The notes: generated by a model not told the origin, from the sequence alone. Shown: positions 8,746 through 17,591, numbered from the stretch's first letter. The stretch: 64,000 nt of DNA from Nonomuraea endophytica (GCF_014203235.1 NZ_JACHIN010000001.1:1488001-1552000); one strand, 5' to 3'. Made by a program: numbers and translations.

Positions 8746-9705
8746 GTGAGTCAGCAGCGGCGGGGATTGGGCAAGGGGCTCGGGGCGCTGATCCCGACCG
8801 GTCCCATCGTTGACGGCACCGGAGCTCTGGCGGCCGACAACGGGACGGCTCCGGAGTCCGGTCCGAGGCCGATCGCGGGCGCGTACTTCAAGGAGATCGC
8901 TCTCACCGCCATCGTCCGCAACCCGCGTCAGCCGCGTGAGGTCTTCGACGAGGAGCGTCTGGAAGAGCTGGCCGCCTCCATCAAGGAGGTCGGACTTCTC
9001 CAGCCGATCGTGGTCCGTTCGGTCGGTGGTGGCAACTACGAGCTGATCATGGGAGAACGGCGCTGGCGCGCGTCCAAGTTGGCCGGCTTGGAGTTCGTCC
9101 CCGCGATCGTCCGGAACACCCAGGACAACGAGCTCCTCCGTGACGCCCTCATCGAGAACCTTCAGCGCGAGCAGCTGAACGCACTCGAAGAAGCCGCCGC
9201 CTACCAGCAGCTCCTGGACGACTTCCAGGCGACGCACGAACAGCTTGCCCAGAAGGTCGGTCGCTCCCGCTCCCACATCACCAACACCCTGCGCCTCCTG
9301 AATCTCCCGCCGGACGTTCAGCTGAAGGTCGCCGCCGGCACGGTCAGCGCGGGCCACGCCCGCGCCCTTCTCGGGTTGGACAGCGCCGACGAGCAGATCC
9401 AGTTGGCCAAGCGAATCGTGGCCGAGCTCCTGTCAGTCCGCGCGGTCGAAGAGATCGTCGCCCTGGGCGGCTCCAAAGGATCCGGTAAGGCTCCCCGCGA
9501 ACGCCAGCCCAACAAGCCCACCGCGCCCGGCCTGACTCATCTGGCCGACCGTCTCTCCGACCACTTTGAGACCAAGGTCAAGGTCGACCTGGGGCGTCGG
9601 AAGGGGCGCATCGTGGTCGAGTTCGCCACGATCGACGACCTGGAGCGCATCATCGGCACGATGGCACCAGAAGCCGCCCGCGCCATCCGCGACCACGAGT
9701 CCTGA
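8746..9705 (+). CDS. parB: Chromosome partitioning protein ParB (Spo0J), CTP-dependent parS clamp
   Basis: ParB loads at parS, hydrolyses CTP and spreads to form the partition complex. The 319-residue protein shows the N-terminal LGKGLGALIP that contacts ParA, NPRQPREVFDEERLEELAASI (ParB box I), the CTP-binding IMGERRWRASKLAG (about residues 99-112), and a helix-turn-helix HEQLAQKVGRSRSHITNTLRLL (about residues 165-186). The C-terminal dimerisation region follows a Lys/Pro-rich linker. Start GTG at 8746 has GGTGAGGAG upstream. Five parS sites lie within 450 bases downstream. Confidence 0.97.
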   Translation: MSQQRRGLGKGLGALIPTGPIVDGTGALAADNGTAPESGPRPIAGAYFKEIALTAIVRNPRQPREVFDEERLEELAASIKEVGLLQPIVVRSVGGGNYELIMGERRWRASKLAGLEFVPAIVRNTQDNELLRDALIENLQREQLNALEEAAAYQQLLDDFQATHEQLAQKVGRSRSHITNTLRLLNLPPDVQLKVAAGTVSAGHARALLGLDSADEQIQLAKRIVAELLSVRAVEEIVALGGSKGSGKAPRERQPNKPTAPGLTHLADRLSDHFETKVKVDLGRRKGRIVVEFATIDDLERIIGTMAPEAARAIRDHES

Positions 9706-9783
9706 CGGCCTCCGCCTGTACGTGGAGCGACAGGTGGACATGTAGAGAGCGTCTGCAGTCGACGGCCCCCTGTGTTGGCGCAC

Positions 9784-9799
9784 TGTTTCACGTGAAACC
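9784..9799. other. parS: parS site
   Basis: TGTTTCACGTGAAACC matches parS at 15 of 16 positions. It is the first site downstream of parB. Confidence 0.92.
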
Positions 9800-9836
9800 A
9801 CGAGCTACACGTGAAACCACGAGCTACACGTGAAAC
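9789..9836. repeat. 19-bp tandem repeat carrying parS half-sites
   Basis: The unit CACGTGAAACCACGAGCTA starts in the parS at 9784-9799 and recurs at 9808 and 9827, giving two extra sites that keep only CACGTGAAAC (9808-9817, 9827-9836). The left arm is lost (CTA in place of TTT), so they are degenerate. Confidence 0.85.
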
Positions 9837-9966
9837 CGTGAGCTTCATCTGAACCCGGCGAGCCAGTCTGACGCCGAGTGGGCCCGATTCCGCCGAAGGT
9901 GTTCTTTGCCGTGCTCTCGCCGTAGAGCATCCCCATGGGGGAGCCGAAGCTTGGCGTGGTACGCGC

Positions 9967-9982
9967 GGTTTCACGTGAAACA
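9967..9982. other. parS: parS site
   Basis: GGTTTCACGTGAAACA, 15 of 16 matches to the consensus. Confidence 0.92.
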
Positions 9983-10055
9983 GGCCGAGCGGCTGGTGTC
10001 CTGAGCGTCGCCCGGCGTTCGGTGGCTAGGGCGGTGGAGGCGTTGCGCGGGGGGT

Positions 10056-10071
10056 TGTTTCACGTGAAACA
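10056..10071. other. parS: parS site, perfect consensus
   Basis: TGTTTCACGTGAAACA, a 16 of 16 match, in the gene-free stretch behind parB. Confidence 0.96.
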
Positions 10072-10099
10072 GGCTGAGCGGCCGACGCCTTGTGAGGGT

Positions 10100-10115
10100 C
10101 GTTTCACGTGAAACA
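10100..10115. other. parS: parS site
   Basis: CGTTTCACGTGAAACA, 15 of 16 matches to the consensus. Confidence 0.92.
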
Positions 10116-10134
10116 TGATGTGGAGGACCGGCGC

Positions 10135-10150
10135 TGTTTCACGTGAAACG
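10135..10150. other. parS: parS site
   Basis: TGTTTCACGTGAAACG, 15 of 16 matches, only 19 bases after the preceding site. Confidence 0.92.
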
Positions 10151-10195
10151 GGGGAGCAGTGGGTGCGCGGCGTTCGCTGAGGAGCATGCGTGAGG

Positions 10196-11242
10196 CTAGC
10201 GGGTGACGGCTTTGCGGATGGCTGCCAGGAAGTCGTCCACGTGATCCGGGGTCGCGTCGAAGGCGGTCATCCAGCGGACGAGGTTGATGTTCTCGTCCCA
10301 GTACTCAAAGCGGAAGCGCTCCTTGAGTGTCCGTACGGCGTCGCGGGGGAGCGAGGCGAAGACGGCGTTCGACTCCACCGGGAAGGCGATGCCGACATCC
10401 GGGAGATCTTTCACACCGTCGGCCAGGCGGTGGGCCATCGTGTTCGCGTGGGTGGCGTTCTGGCGCCAGAGGTCGTCGGTCAGGAGAGCGGTTAGCTGGG
10501 CGGAGATGAAGCGCATCTTCGAGGCCAGTTGCAGGGACTGCCTTCGGAGGAACGGGACCGCCTTGCTCAGCGATGGATCGAGAAGGATGACCGCCTCGGC
10601 GGCCATCGCGCCGTTCTTGGTGCCGCCGAAGCTGAAGATGTCCACACCGGCGTCCGTGGTGATCGTGCGGAGGTCGCAGTCGAGATGGGCGGCGGCGTTG
10701 GACAGGCGGGCGCCGTCCACGTGGAGGCGCAGGTTCGCGCTGTGTGCGGTTTCGGCCAGGGCGGCGATTTCGTCGGGGGTGTAGCACGTGCCCAGTTCGG
10801 TTACCTGGGAGATGGAGACGACGGTCGGCTGGACCTCGTGGTGGGCGCCGAGTACGTGGAGGCGGTCGGTGATGTCGTTCGGGCGGAGCTTGCCGTCGAT
10901 CGTGGGGACTGGGGTCAGCTTGACGCCGAGGAGTCGTTCGGCGGCGCCGGTCTCGTGGGTGGCGATGTGGGCGCTCTCGGGACAGATGATGCTGTCGAAC
11001 CGGCCCAGGGACAGCGCCAGGCCGATCAGGTTGGCGCCCGCTCCGTTCAGCACGGCGAAGCCGTTCGCCTGCTCGCCGAAGATGTGTTTGATCTGACGCT
11101 CGAAGGCGGAGGTCCAGTCGTCGCCGCCGTAGGCGGGGGCGTCGCCCGCGTTGGCGGATGCCATCGCCTCCAGGACGGCCGGGTGGACGCCCGCGTGGTT
11201 GTCGCTGGCGAAACTCTTGGGGTAGGTCGTGTCGATCAGCAC
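10196..11242 (-). CDS. Threonine aldolase family protein (PLP-dependent beta-eliminating lyase)
   Basis: Family members cleave L-(allo-)threonine to glycine and acetaldehyde with pyridoxal phosphate. The 348-residue product begins with the family start FASDNHAGVHPAVLEAM, contains CPESAHIATHETGAAE and the PLP-site segment LHVDGARLSNAA, and the Schiff-base lysine in IFSFGGTKNGAM (about residue 210). The substrate cannot be fixed from sequence. It converges on the parB/parS region and is preceded by repetitive DNA, so it looks like a metabolic insertion into the par-trx core. Confidence 0.85.
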   Translation of the reverse strand: MLIDTTYPKSFASDNHAGVHPAVLEAMASANAGDAPAYGGDDWTSAFERQIKHIFGEQANGFAVLNGAGANLIGLALSLGRFDSIICPESAHIATHETGAAERLLGVKLTPVPTIDGKLRPNDITDRLHVLGAHHEVQPTVVSISQVTELGTCYTPDEIAALAETAHSANLRLHVDGARLSNAAAHLDCDLRTITTDAGVDIFSFGGTKNGAMAAEAVILLDPSLSKAVPFLRRQSLQLASKMRFISAQLTALLTDDLWRQNATHANTMAHRLADGVKDLPDVGIAFPVESNAVFASLPRDAVRTLKERFRFEYWDENINLVRWMTAFDATPDHVDDFLAAIRKAVTR

Positions 11243-11329
11243 ATGGCAAGGCTACTCAGGCGGTTCTGGCGAACGCCTCGCGCGTACCCGCGCGTGAGGA
11301 TTGCCGCCTGTGCCTCTGTGGATTGGGGG

Positions 11330-11421
11330 TCAGCATGCGCCCCAGCCCGCCGCCGGAGAACTCCGGGATGATGTGGGCCGTCATCAGCAGCACCGCGTCC
11401 GCGCTGACCGGCGAAGTCGGG
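11330..11421 (-). pseudogene. Inverted 92-bp fragment copy of the GNAT acetyltransferase gene
   Basis: These 92 bases are the reverse complement of 14930-15021 with only two mismatches. Read on the minus strand they encode TSPVSADAVLLMTAHIIP followed by EFSGGGLGRML, identical to the acetyl-CoA-binding region of the GNAT at 14667-15284, and homology stops abruptly on both sides. The fragment has no start or full domain and is a remnant of duplication. It lies in the 348-bp gap between the threonine aldolase and ddl genes. Confidence 0.9.
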
Positions 11422-11472
11422 TGCTTGCGCGCCCCGCTCCAGGGACTCCGCGCGCTTGGCTTCGGGGGAGCC

Positions 11473-11576
11473 GTGTGAGGGTGCGAGGGAGTCCGCGTGA
11501 GGGTGCGAGAGAGTCCGTGTGAGGGCGCGGGGGAGTCCGTGTGAGGGCGCGGGGAGTCCGTGTGAGGGCGCGGGGG
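11473..11576. repeat. 22-bp tandem repeat, about 4.7 copies
   Basis: Units of GTGTGAGGGYGCGRGRGAGTCC follow one another at 11473, 11495, 11517, 11539 (21 bases) and 11560 (partial). The array ends 14 bases before the ddl stop codon. Confidence 0.9.
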
Positions 11577-11590
11577 AAGCTGTCTCGGGG

Positions 11591-12550
11591 TCAGGTGGAG
11601 GAGTGGCGGGTGGCGGCTATTTCCAGGAGGCCGCGGCACAGGGTGCCGAGGTCGCGGCCGGCCGCTTCGACGGCCATCGGGAGGAGGGAGGTCTCGGTCA
11701 TGCCGGGGGCGACGTTCACTTCCAGGAAGTGGGGGGCGCCGGTGGCGTCGACGATGAGGTCGGTGCGGGAGATGTCGCGCAGGCCCAGCGCGGTGTGAGC
11801 GGTGACGGCGGTCTCCGCGCAGGCGGCGGCTGCCGCTTCTGACAGGCGGGCCGGGGCGAAGAACTCGGTGTGGCCGGCGGTGTAGCGGGCGGCGTAATCG
11901 TAGACGCCTTCGTCTGGGACGATCTCTACGGCGGGGAGTGCCACCGGGCCGTCGCCCAGGTCCACCACCGAGACGGCCACCTCTACGCCTTCGATGCAAC
12001 GCTCGATGAGCGCGGTGTCGCCGTACGCGAAGCAGCCGACCATCGCCGCCGGCAGCTCTTCGGCGGTACGCACGATCGAGGCGCCCAGCGCGGAACCGCC
12101 CCTCGCGGGCTTGACGAACAGGGGCAGACCGAGGTGGTCCACGATGCGTCCCAGGACCACGGACGCGCCCAGGTCGTGGAAGGTCTCCTTGGGCAGCGTG
12201 ATGGAGTCGGGGGTGCGCAGGCCGACGGAGCGTACTACCGCTTTGGCCGTCGGCTTGTCGAACGCCACCCGGCACGCGTCGGGATCGGCGCCTACGTAGG
12301 GGACGTTCAGCAGTTCCAGGACAGAGCGGATCGCGCCGTCCTCGCCGGCTCCGCCATGCAGCGTGACGAACACGGCGTCCGGCCGGTCTGCCAGCACCGT
12401 CGGCACCAGCGAGGCGTCGGTGTCGCGGGTCTCGACGTCGACACCCGCCGCCCGCAGCACCTCACTCACCCGGCGACCGGAGCGCAGGGACACCTCCCGC
12501 TCATAGGAGAGCCCACCGGCCAGCACGAGCACGTGACCCAGTTCGCCCAT
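11591..12550 (-). CDS. ddl: D-alanine--D-alanine ligase family ATP-grasp protein
   Basis: The family joins two D-alanines with ATP for peptidoglycan. The 319-residue product has the N-terminal LVLAGGLSYEREVSLRSGRRV, the substrate loop VFVTLHGGAGEDGAIRSVLELL (about residues 61-82), the ATP-grasp segment PLFVKPARGGSALGASIV and the metal-binding FLEVNVAPGMTETSLLP near the C-terminus. The usual EVNT.PG is EVNVAPG here. Start ATG 12550 has GAGGGGAAA just upstream; GTG 12553 is equally possible. Whether this is the main Ddl or a paralogue cannot be told from the window, since main ddl genes usually lie elsewhere. Confidence 0.85.
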   Translation of the reverse strand: MGELGHVLVLAGGLSYEREVSLRSGRRVSEVLRAAGVDVETRDTDASLVPTVLADRPDAVFVTLHGGAGEDGAIRSVLELLNVPYVGADPDACRVAFDKPTAKAVVRSVGLRTPDSITLPKETFHDLGASVVLGRIVDHLGLPLFVKPARGGSALGASIVRTAEELPAAMVGCFAYGDTALIERCIEGVEVAVSVVDLGDGPVALPAVEIVPDEGVYDYAARYTAGHTEFFAPARLSEAAAAACAETAVTAHTALGLRDISRTDLIVDATGAPHFLEVNVAPGMTETSLLPMAVEAAGRDLGTLCRGLLEIAATRHSST

Positions 12551-13185
12551 CACTTTCCCCTCTGCCGAAAAGCACGCCGTCCAACCGTACCGGTTCGGCT
12601 CCGTCATTCGTTTCCCTGTGGCGACGGGGTCAGCTCTCATTTCCTGCGCGTTGATGAGGCAGCAGCCTTCCCCTCCCGCCCAGCGGCTCGATCGCGCGTG
12701 AGCGGCACCGCCAACGTCCGGAGGGATTGCCAAGGCGGGGAGGGCGGGAGAGCGGTGTTGAGGGTCCAGCGAAGCAAGGCCGGGGGAGCTATCGGGATCG
12801 ACGCGCATGGGGAGGGAAGGGAGCGCGGGGGATGGGGCACGGGAAGGCCGCCAACACTTGGCGTGGGGAGGTGGCGCAGGAGTGTGGCGCGGGGAGGGAT
12901 GCGAACGGAGGGGAGGGGCGTCTGGCCGTGGCGCTGAGGCGGAGGCGGGCGGGAAGGCCGCTAGGTAGGCGGGCGGCGTGCGGAAGCGCGGGGCAAGGGA
13001 GGGGTGCGGGGGAGGGCGGGATGAGGCGGGCGGCGCGTGGGAGAGCGGCGCGGGGAGGGAGTCGGGGGAGGGCGCGATGAGGTGGGGGCGCACAGGGAGA
13101 GCGGCGCGGGGAGGGGGCGTGGGGGAGGGCGAGGGAAAGGGAGGGGTGGGGCCGAGGTCTGGAGAAGGTGGCTCGGCCCCGGGGG
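12551..13185. repeat. Non-coding G-rich gap with a duplicated ~36-bp block
   Basis: No credible gene is seen in these 635 bases. The block GGGAGAGCGGCGCGGGGAGG followed by GGGGGAGGGCG occurs at about 13039-13074 and again at about 13095-13131. The surrounding sequence is runs of G separated by single bases. Apparent frames are low-complexity Arg/Gly strings. Confidence 0.6.
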
Positions 13186-14511
13186 TTAGGCGAGGTCTGG
13201 GCCTGGGGTGTCTACGCCGGGGTGGCCGGGGGGTGAGGCGGTGCCGAAGGTGTCGCGGAGTTGGAGTTCGCCTTCGATGACGCCGGCCAACCGTCGTACC
13301 CCCTCCCGGATCCGGTCTGGCTCCGGGTAGCAGTACGACAGGCGCATCTGCCGGCTGCCGCTGCCGTCGGAGAAGAAGCCGGTGCCGGGTACGAACGCCA
13401 CCCGCTCCGCCACCGCCCGAGGCAGGATCGCCTTGGAGTCGAGCCCTTCGGGAAGGCTGGCCCAGACGAAGAAGCCGCCCGCGGGCCGGGTCCAGGTGAC
13501 GCCGGTGGGCATGAGGTCGGTCAGCGCGTTAAGGAGGGCGTCGCGGCGTTCGCGGTAGAGCTCTTTGAACGTCTTGATCTGCTCCCGCCAAGGCTGGGTG
13601 GCGAGGTATTGGCCCACGGCCAGCTGGGTGAAGGAGGAGTGGGAGAGCACGGCTGATTCCATGGCGAGGACCAGCTTGTCGCGGATGGCGTGCGGGGCAA
13701 GGGCCCAGCCGACGCGGAAGCCCGGGGCCAACGTCTTGGAGAACGAGCCGAGGTACACGACCCCGTCGGGGTTGTCGGCGCGCAGGGCGCGCATGGGCTC
13801 GCCGTCGAAGCCGAGCAGCCCGTAAGGGTTGTCTTCGACGATCAGCACCCCGGCACGCTGGCAGATGTCGAGGACCTGCTGGCGGCGGGCGACGTTGAGG
13901 GTGACGCCGCCGGGGTTGTGGAAGGTCGGGATCGTGTAGAGGAACTTGATCGTGTTGCCGGCGGCCTGGAGCGCGTAGATGGTCTGGGCCAGGGATTCCG
14001 GCACCAGGCCCTGATCGTCCATGGTGATATGGACGACTTTCGCCTGGTATGCGCTGAATGTGCCTAGGGCGCCCACATACGAGGGCCCCTCGGCCAGCAC
14101 CACGTCACCCGGGTCGATGAAGATGCGGGTGATCAGATCGAGGGCCTGCTGGGAGCCGACCGTGACGACCACGTCGTCCGCCCCGGCCTCGATCCCCTCC
14201 AGGCGCATGACCTCGCAGATCTGCTCGCGCAGATGCGGATCGCCCTGGCCGGAGCCGTACTGGAGCGCGACCGGGCCACGCCTGGTGACCAGATCGGAGA
14301 CCAGCTCGCCGACCATGTCGAGGGGCAGAGCCGTGACGTACGGCATGCCGCCGGCCAGCGAGACCACTTCGGGCCTCGACGCGACGGCGAAAAGAGCTCG
14401 AATCTCGGAGGCGACCATCCCGGTAGCTCGCGCGGCGTACCGATCGACGTAGGCGTCGATGCGCGACCCTTGGGTCGCGGGCGTCTGACCGTGATCCGTC
14501 TCTTCCGTCAC
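13186..14511 (-). CDS. PLP-dependent aminotransferase, class I/II (2-aminoadipate/LysN-like)
   Basis: A fold-type I aminotransferase of 441 residues. It has SLAGGMPYVTALPLD near residue 47, the cofactor-binding GSQQALDLITRIF, IVEDNPYGLLGF, and the Schiff-base lysine in GSFSKTLAPGFRVGW (about residue 260). A C-terminal arginine in RQMRLSYCYPEPD should bind the substrate carboxylate. There is no N-terminal GntR domain, so it is not a MocR regulator. Start GTG 14511 has AGGAGG seven bases upstream. The exact amino donor is unknown. Confidence 0.85.
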   Translation of the reverse strand: MTEETDHGQTPATQGSRIDAYVDRYAARATGMVASEIRALFAVASRPEVVSLAGGMPYVTALPLDMVGELVSDLVTRRGPVALQYGSGQGDPHLREQICEVMRLEGIEAGADDVVVTVGSQQALDLITRIFIDPGDVVLAEGPSYVGALGTFSAYQAKVVHITMDDQGLVPESLAQTIYALQAAGNTIKFLYTIPTFHNPGGVTLNVARRQQVLDICQRAGVLIVEDNPYGLLGFDGEPMRALRADNPDGVVYLGSFSKTLAPGFRVGWALAPHAIRDKLVLAMESAVLSHSSFTQLAVGQYLATQPWREQIKTFKELYRERRDALLNALTDLMPTGVTWTRPAGGFFVWASLPEGLDSKAILPRAVAERVAFVPGTGFFSDGSGSRQMRLSYCYPEPDRIREGVRRLAGVIEGELQLRDTFGTASPPGHPGVDTPGPDLA

Positions 14512-14666
14512 GGTCCACCTCCTAGGTGTCAAATGGAGCCGAGAGACCAGAGTACGTGACTGGCCACGATCGCCGTGCACCCGCTCCCCGCTTCGTCACT
14601 GGGCTACGATGCCAGCTGGGGACGCGGATTTCGCGCGCTTTTCCGGGTCAACGATTGGGGCCGTAG

Positions 14667-15284
14667 TTGTCGCGTCGGCTGGTCAACATCACCCTGGACA
14701 ATCTCGACGATCTGCCGCGCCGTTGCCGGCGGTGTGTTTTCTGGGAGCTTGACCCGGTCAGCGGGGAGCGTGCGGCCGACGCGGGCGACCCCGGGCTTGA
14801 GAAAGAAGCCTGGATCTCCGGAACGCTCCTGGAATGGGGCAGCTGCGGGAAGATTCTTTACGTCGACGGGGTTCCGGCGGGGTTCGTGCTCTACAGCCCG
14901 CCGCTCTACAGCCCGCGCTCGGTGGCCTTCCCCACCTCGCCGGTCAGCGCGGACGCGGTGCTGCTGATGACGGCCCACATCATCCCGGAGTTCTCCGGCG
15001 GCGGGCTGGGGCGCATGCTGATCCAGGGCGTGGCCAAGGACCTCACCCGGCGCGGGGTCAAGGCGATCGAGGCGTTCGGGGACCTGAAGTGGGAGAAGCC
15101 GGGCTGTGTGGTGCCCGCCGACTATCTGCTTTCGGTCGGCTTCAAAACGGTGCGGCCGCATCTCCGTTTTCCGCGGCTGCGGCTTGAGCTCAAGACGGCC
15201 GTCTCGTGGCGTGAGGACGTCGAGGTGGCGCTGGAGAGGCTCCTCGGGTCAATGAGCCCGGAAAGGGCATTGCGCCCCGTCTGA
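14667..15284 (+). CDS. GNAT family N-acetyltransferase
   Basis: A 205-residue protein with GNAT features: a central strand VLLMTAHIIPEF followed by SGGGLGRMLIQG (about residues 107-118), which is the acetyl-CoA pyrophosphate-binding loop. A Cys-containing segment RRCRRCVFWELD lies near the N-terminus. Start is TTG at 14667; its ribosome-binding site is weak. The substrate is unknown. It converges on trxA across a shared terminator. Codons 88-118 are duplicated as a stray inverted fragment at 11330-11421. Confidence 0.8.
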   Translation: MSRRLVNITLDNLDDLPRRCRRCVFWELDPVSGERAADAGDPGLEKEAWISGTLLEWGSCGKILYVDGVPAGFVLYSPPLYSPRSVAFPTSPVSADAVLLMTAHIIPEFSGGGLGRMLIQGVAKDLTRRGVKAIEAFGDLKWEKPGCVVPADYLLSVGFKTVRPHLRFPRLRLELKTAVSWREDVEVALERLLGSMSPERALRPV

Positions 15285-15311
15285 GGGCGTTCTGGGCCCC
15301 GACAGACGAAA

Positions 15312-15337
15312 GCCCGGGAGAACCAGGTCTCCCGGGC
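15312..15337. terminator. Bidirectional terminator between GNAT and trxA
   Basis: GCCCGGGAGA (15312-15321) pairs perfectly with TCTCCCGGGC (15328-15337) around a six-base loop. It lies between the converging GNAT and trxA genes. Confidence 0.75.
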
Positions 15338-15350
15338 CCGCGAAGTCGGA

Positions 15351-15665
15351 CTAGATGATGCCCTCGAGCTCGCGCATCAGCATCGCCTTGGGCTTGGCGC
15401 CGATGATCTGCTTGACCACCTCACCGCCCTTGTAGACGTTGAGCGTGGGGATCTGCAGCACCCCGTAGTTGCGCGGCACCTCGGGGTTCTCGTCGATGTT
15501 CAGCTTGACGATCTCCAGCTTGTCGCCGTGCTCCTTGGCGATCTCCTCGAGAATGGGCGCGACCTGACGGCAAGGTCCGCACCACTCGGCCCAGAAGTCG
15601 ACCAGCACCGGCTTGTCGCTCTTGAGGACCTCGGCCTCGAAGGTGGCGTCGGTTACAGCCTTCAC
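15351..15665 (-). CDS. trxA: Thioredoxin
   Basis: A 104-residue disulfide reductant with the active site [10 protein letters not shown] (about residues 26-35) and the cis-proline segment [14 protein letters not shown] 15665 (V-KAVTDATF) is chosen because AAGGAG sits seven bases upstream. It lies 11 bases behind trxB in the same direction, giving a trxB-trxA operon typical of this region in actinobacteria. Confidence 0.96.
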   Translation of the reverse strand: MKAVTDATFEAEVLKSDKPVLVDFWAEWCGPCRQVAPILEEIAKEHGDKLEIVKLNIDENPEVPRNYGVLQIPTLNVYKGGEVVKQIIGAKPKAMLMRELEGII

Positions 15666-15676
15666 GATTGCGCTCC

Positions 15677-16618
15677 TTAGTTCTCGTGGGTGGCCAGCCA
15701 GCGCTCGGAGTCCAGGGACGCCGAGCAACCAGTGCCGGCCGCGGTGATGGCCTGGCGGTAGATGTGGTCGACGACGTCGCCCGCGGCGAAGACGCCTTCG
15801 ATGTTGGTCTCGGTCGTCGGCGCGGAGACCTGGACGTAGCCGTCCTCGTCGAGGTCGATCTGGCCCTTGACCAGGTCGGTGCGCGGGTCGTGGCCGATCG
15901 CGAGGAACAGCGCGTCGGTCGCGAGCTCGCTCAGCTCGCCGGTCTTGACGTTGCGCAGCTTGACGGCTTCGACCTTGTCGGCGCCGAGGACGTCCACGAC
16001 CTCGGTGTCCCAGATGAAGCGGATCTTGTCGTTGGCGAACGCGCGCTCCTGCATGATCTTGCTGGCACGCAGCTCATCACGACGGTGGACGACCGTGACC
16101 ATCCGCCCGAACCGGGTCAGGAACGTGGCCTCCTCCATGGCGGTGTCACCGCCGCCGACGACCACGATGTCCTTCTGCCGGAAGAAGAACCCGTCACAGG
16201 TGGCGCACCACGACACGCCGCGTCCGGACAGCCGCTTCTCGTTCTCCAGGCCGAGCTCGCGGTAACCGGAGCCCATCGCCAGGATCACCGACTTGGCGTA
16301 GTACGTGTCGCTGTAGGTCTTGATGACCTTGGGGTTGGCTTCGAGGTCGACCTCGATCACGTCGTCGGCGACCAGCTCGGCGCCGAAGCGTTCGGCCTGC
16401 TTGCGCAGGTTGTCCATGAGGTCGGGGCCCATGATGCCGTCCGGGAAGCCCGGGAAGTTCTCCACGTCGGTGGTGTTCATCAGCGCACCGCCCGCGGTGA
16501 CGGACCCCTCGAAGACCAGCGGCTTGAGTTCGGCGCGCGCGGAGTAGACGGCCGCGGTGTATCCAGCGGGGCCGGACCCGATGATGATCACGTTACGAAC
16601 GTCGCTCAACGCTCTCAC
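15677..16618 (-). CDS. trxB: Thioredoxin-disulfide reductase
   Basis: A flavoenzyme that reduces thioredoxin with NADPH. The 313-residue protein has the FAD motif [12 protein letters not shown], the redox-active CATCDGFFF (about residues 135-143), the NADPH motif [12 protein letters not shown] and the C-terminal FAD contact [19 protein letters not shown] 16618 is preferred because GAGGAAGG precedes it. trxA follows directly, and the sigM locus is upstream, a link that in other actinomycetes ties trx expression to redox-responsive sigma factors. Confidence 0.96.
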   Translation of the reverse strand: MRALSDVRNVIIIGSGPAGYTAAVYSARAELKPLVFEGSVTAGGALMNTTDVENFPGFPDGIMGPDLMDNLRKQAERFGAELVADDVIEVDLEANPKVIKTYSDTYYAKSVILAMGSGYRELGLENEKRLSGRGVSWCATCDGFFFRQKDIVVVGGGDTAMEEATFLTRFGRMVTVVHRRDELRASKIMQERAFANDKIRFIWDTEVVDVLGADKVEAVKLRNVKTGELSELATDALFLAIGHDPRTDLVKGQIDLDEDGYVQVSAPTTETNIEGVFAAGDVVDHIYRQAITAAGTGCSASLDSERWLATHEN

Positions 16619-16689
16619 GCCTTCCTCTTCTGCTGTTGCCTGTGGCGTCAACAGATCCTAGGCCGCCGTGATTCCCTTCCCTGCCCACA

Positions 16690-16718
16690 AAACGAAAGAG
16701 CCCACCGAAGTGGGCTCT
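16690..16718 (-). terminator. Rho-independent terminator after the anti-sigma gene
   Basis: On the minus strand AGAGCCCAC (16718-16710) pairs with GTGGGCTCT (16705-16697) around TTCG, followed by TTCGTTTT. It lies 16 bases past the anti-sigma stop codon. Confidence 0.85.
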
Positions 16719-16733
16719 GACGTGGACTTTCGC

Positions 16734-17591
16734 TTACCAGCGGCCGACTGTGGGCTTGCGAAGGTTCTTGCAGTTGAACGGGTCGACAACGTCCAGCCTG
16801 AGCTTGTTCTTCGGCTGGTTCTTCCAGGAGGCGACGATCAACGCCTCCTGACCGTTGTACTGGCCCTGGTCGACCGCGAACGCCTTGAGCTTCGTGCGTG
16901 CGGAGACCTGGTTGACGCACTTGGAGACGCCGGTCGGCGTCTCACCGCCGCCCAGTGCCTCGGCGTTGCCCATGAAGCCGACCATCTCCCGGCGCAGGTC
17001 CTGGTCGCTGTAGTTGTGGTTGCTGTCGGTCAGCGCGTAGCCGCGGCTCTTGACCTCGTTGCGCGTGGCCGTAGGCGTGGAGGGCTGAGCGACCTGCAGG
17101 CCGCCGCCGTTCCCGCCCGAAGCCGTGAGCACCCCACTCGACAGTACGGCGGTGCCGACCACCACAGCGGCGGCCGCGGCCGAGGCGACCGCGGGCATGG
17201 CCCACCGGCGCCGTCGGGAGGCCCTTCGCCGAGCCGGGACGATCGTGCCGTCATCGGAGACCACCCCGAGGCGAACCGGCGCCTCAGCGGCCGTTTCCCA
17301 CGGCGCGTCCCGCATGAGCTCGTCCCAGTCGGGCGCTTCCGCCAGGCCGACTCCGCCCCTGGTGGCCTCGGCCGCCAGCGCGTTGTCGATGCGTAGCGCG
17401 ACTCCCATCGGCATCGCCGGTGTAGGGGTCGCCGCGAGCACCTCGCGAACCGCCGCCAAGTCCGCCAAAAGCGCCCCGCAGGGGGTGCACACCGCTAGGT
17501 GTTCGCGTACTTGGCGCGCCGTGCCGACGTCTAGAAGACCCTCGGCCAGCTCGGCCAGGATCTCGAGGTCGTAGTGCGTATCACCCGTCAC
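16734..17591 (-). CDS. Membrane anti-sigma factor with zinc-finger (RsmA/RskA-type)
   Basis: A 285-residue probable regulator of the adjacent ECF sigma factor. The N-terminus has an anti-sigma zinc-finger pattern HX3CX2C in REHLAVCTPCGALL (about residues 27-41). A basic segment RRRASRRRRW precedes one membrane helix near residues 135-155 (AVASAAAAAVVVGTAVL), and the C-terminal domain is predicted outside the cell. GTG 17591 overlaps the sigma gene by 11 bases, implying translational coupling. The sequence of the extracellular domain matches no function that I recognise. Confidence 0.82.
   Translation of the reverse strand: MTGDTHYDLEILAELAEGLLDVGTARQVREHLAVCTPCGALLADLAAVREVLAATPTPAMPMGVALRIDNALAAEATRGGVGLAEAPDWDELMRDAPWETAAEAPVRLGVVSDDGTIVPARRRASRRRRWAMPAVASAAAAAVVVGTAVLSSGVLTASGGNGGGLQVAQPSTPTATRNEVKSRGYALTDSNHNYSDQDLRREMVGFMGNAEALGGGETPTGVSKCVNQVSARTKLKAFAVDQGQYNGQEALIVASWKNQPKNKLRLDVVDPFNCKNLRKPTVGRW

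Noticed and set aside
8215..9357. Long minus-strand frames over the parA-parB gap and parB
   Set aside because: They overlap parB, which has full family motifs, and the part in the gap shows no family features.
12727..13280. Arg/Gly-rich frames in the ddl-aminotransferase gap
   Set aside because: They are products of G-rich simple sequence and change frame at each repeat.
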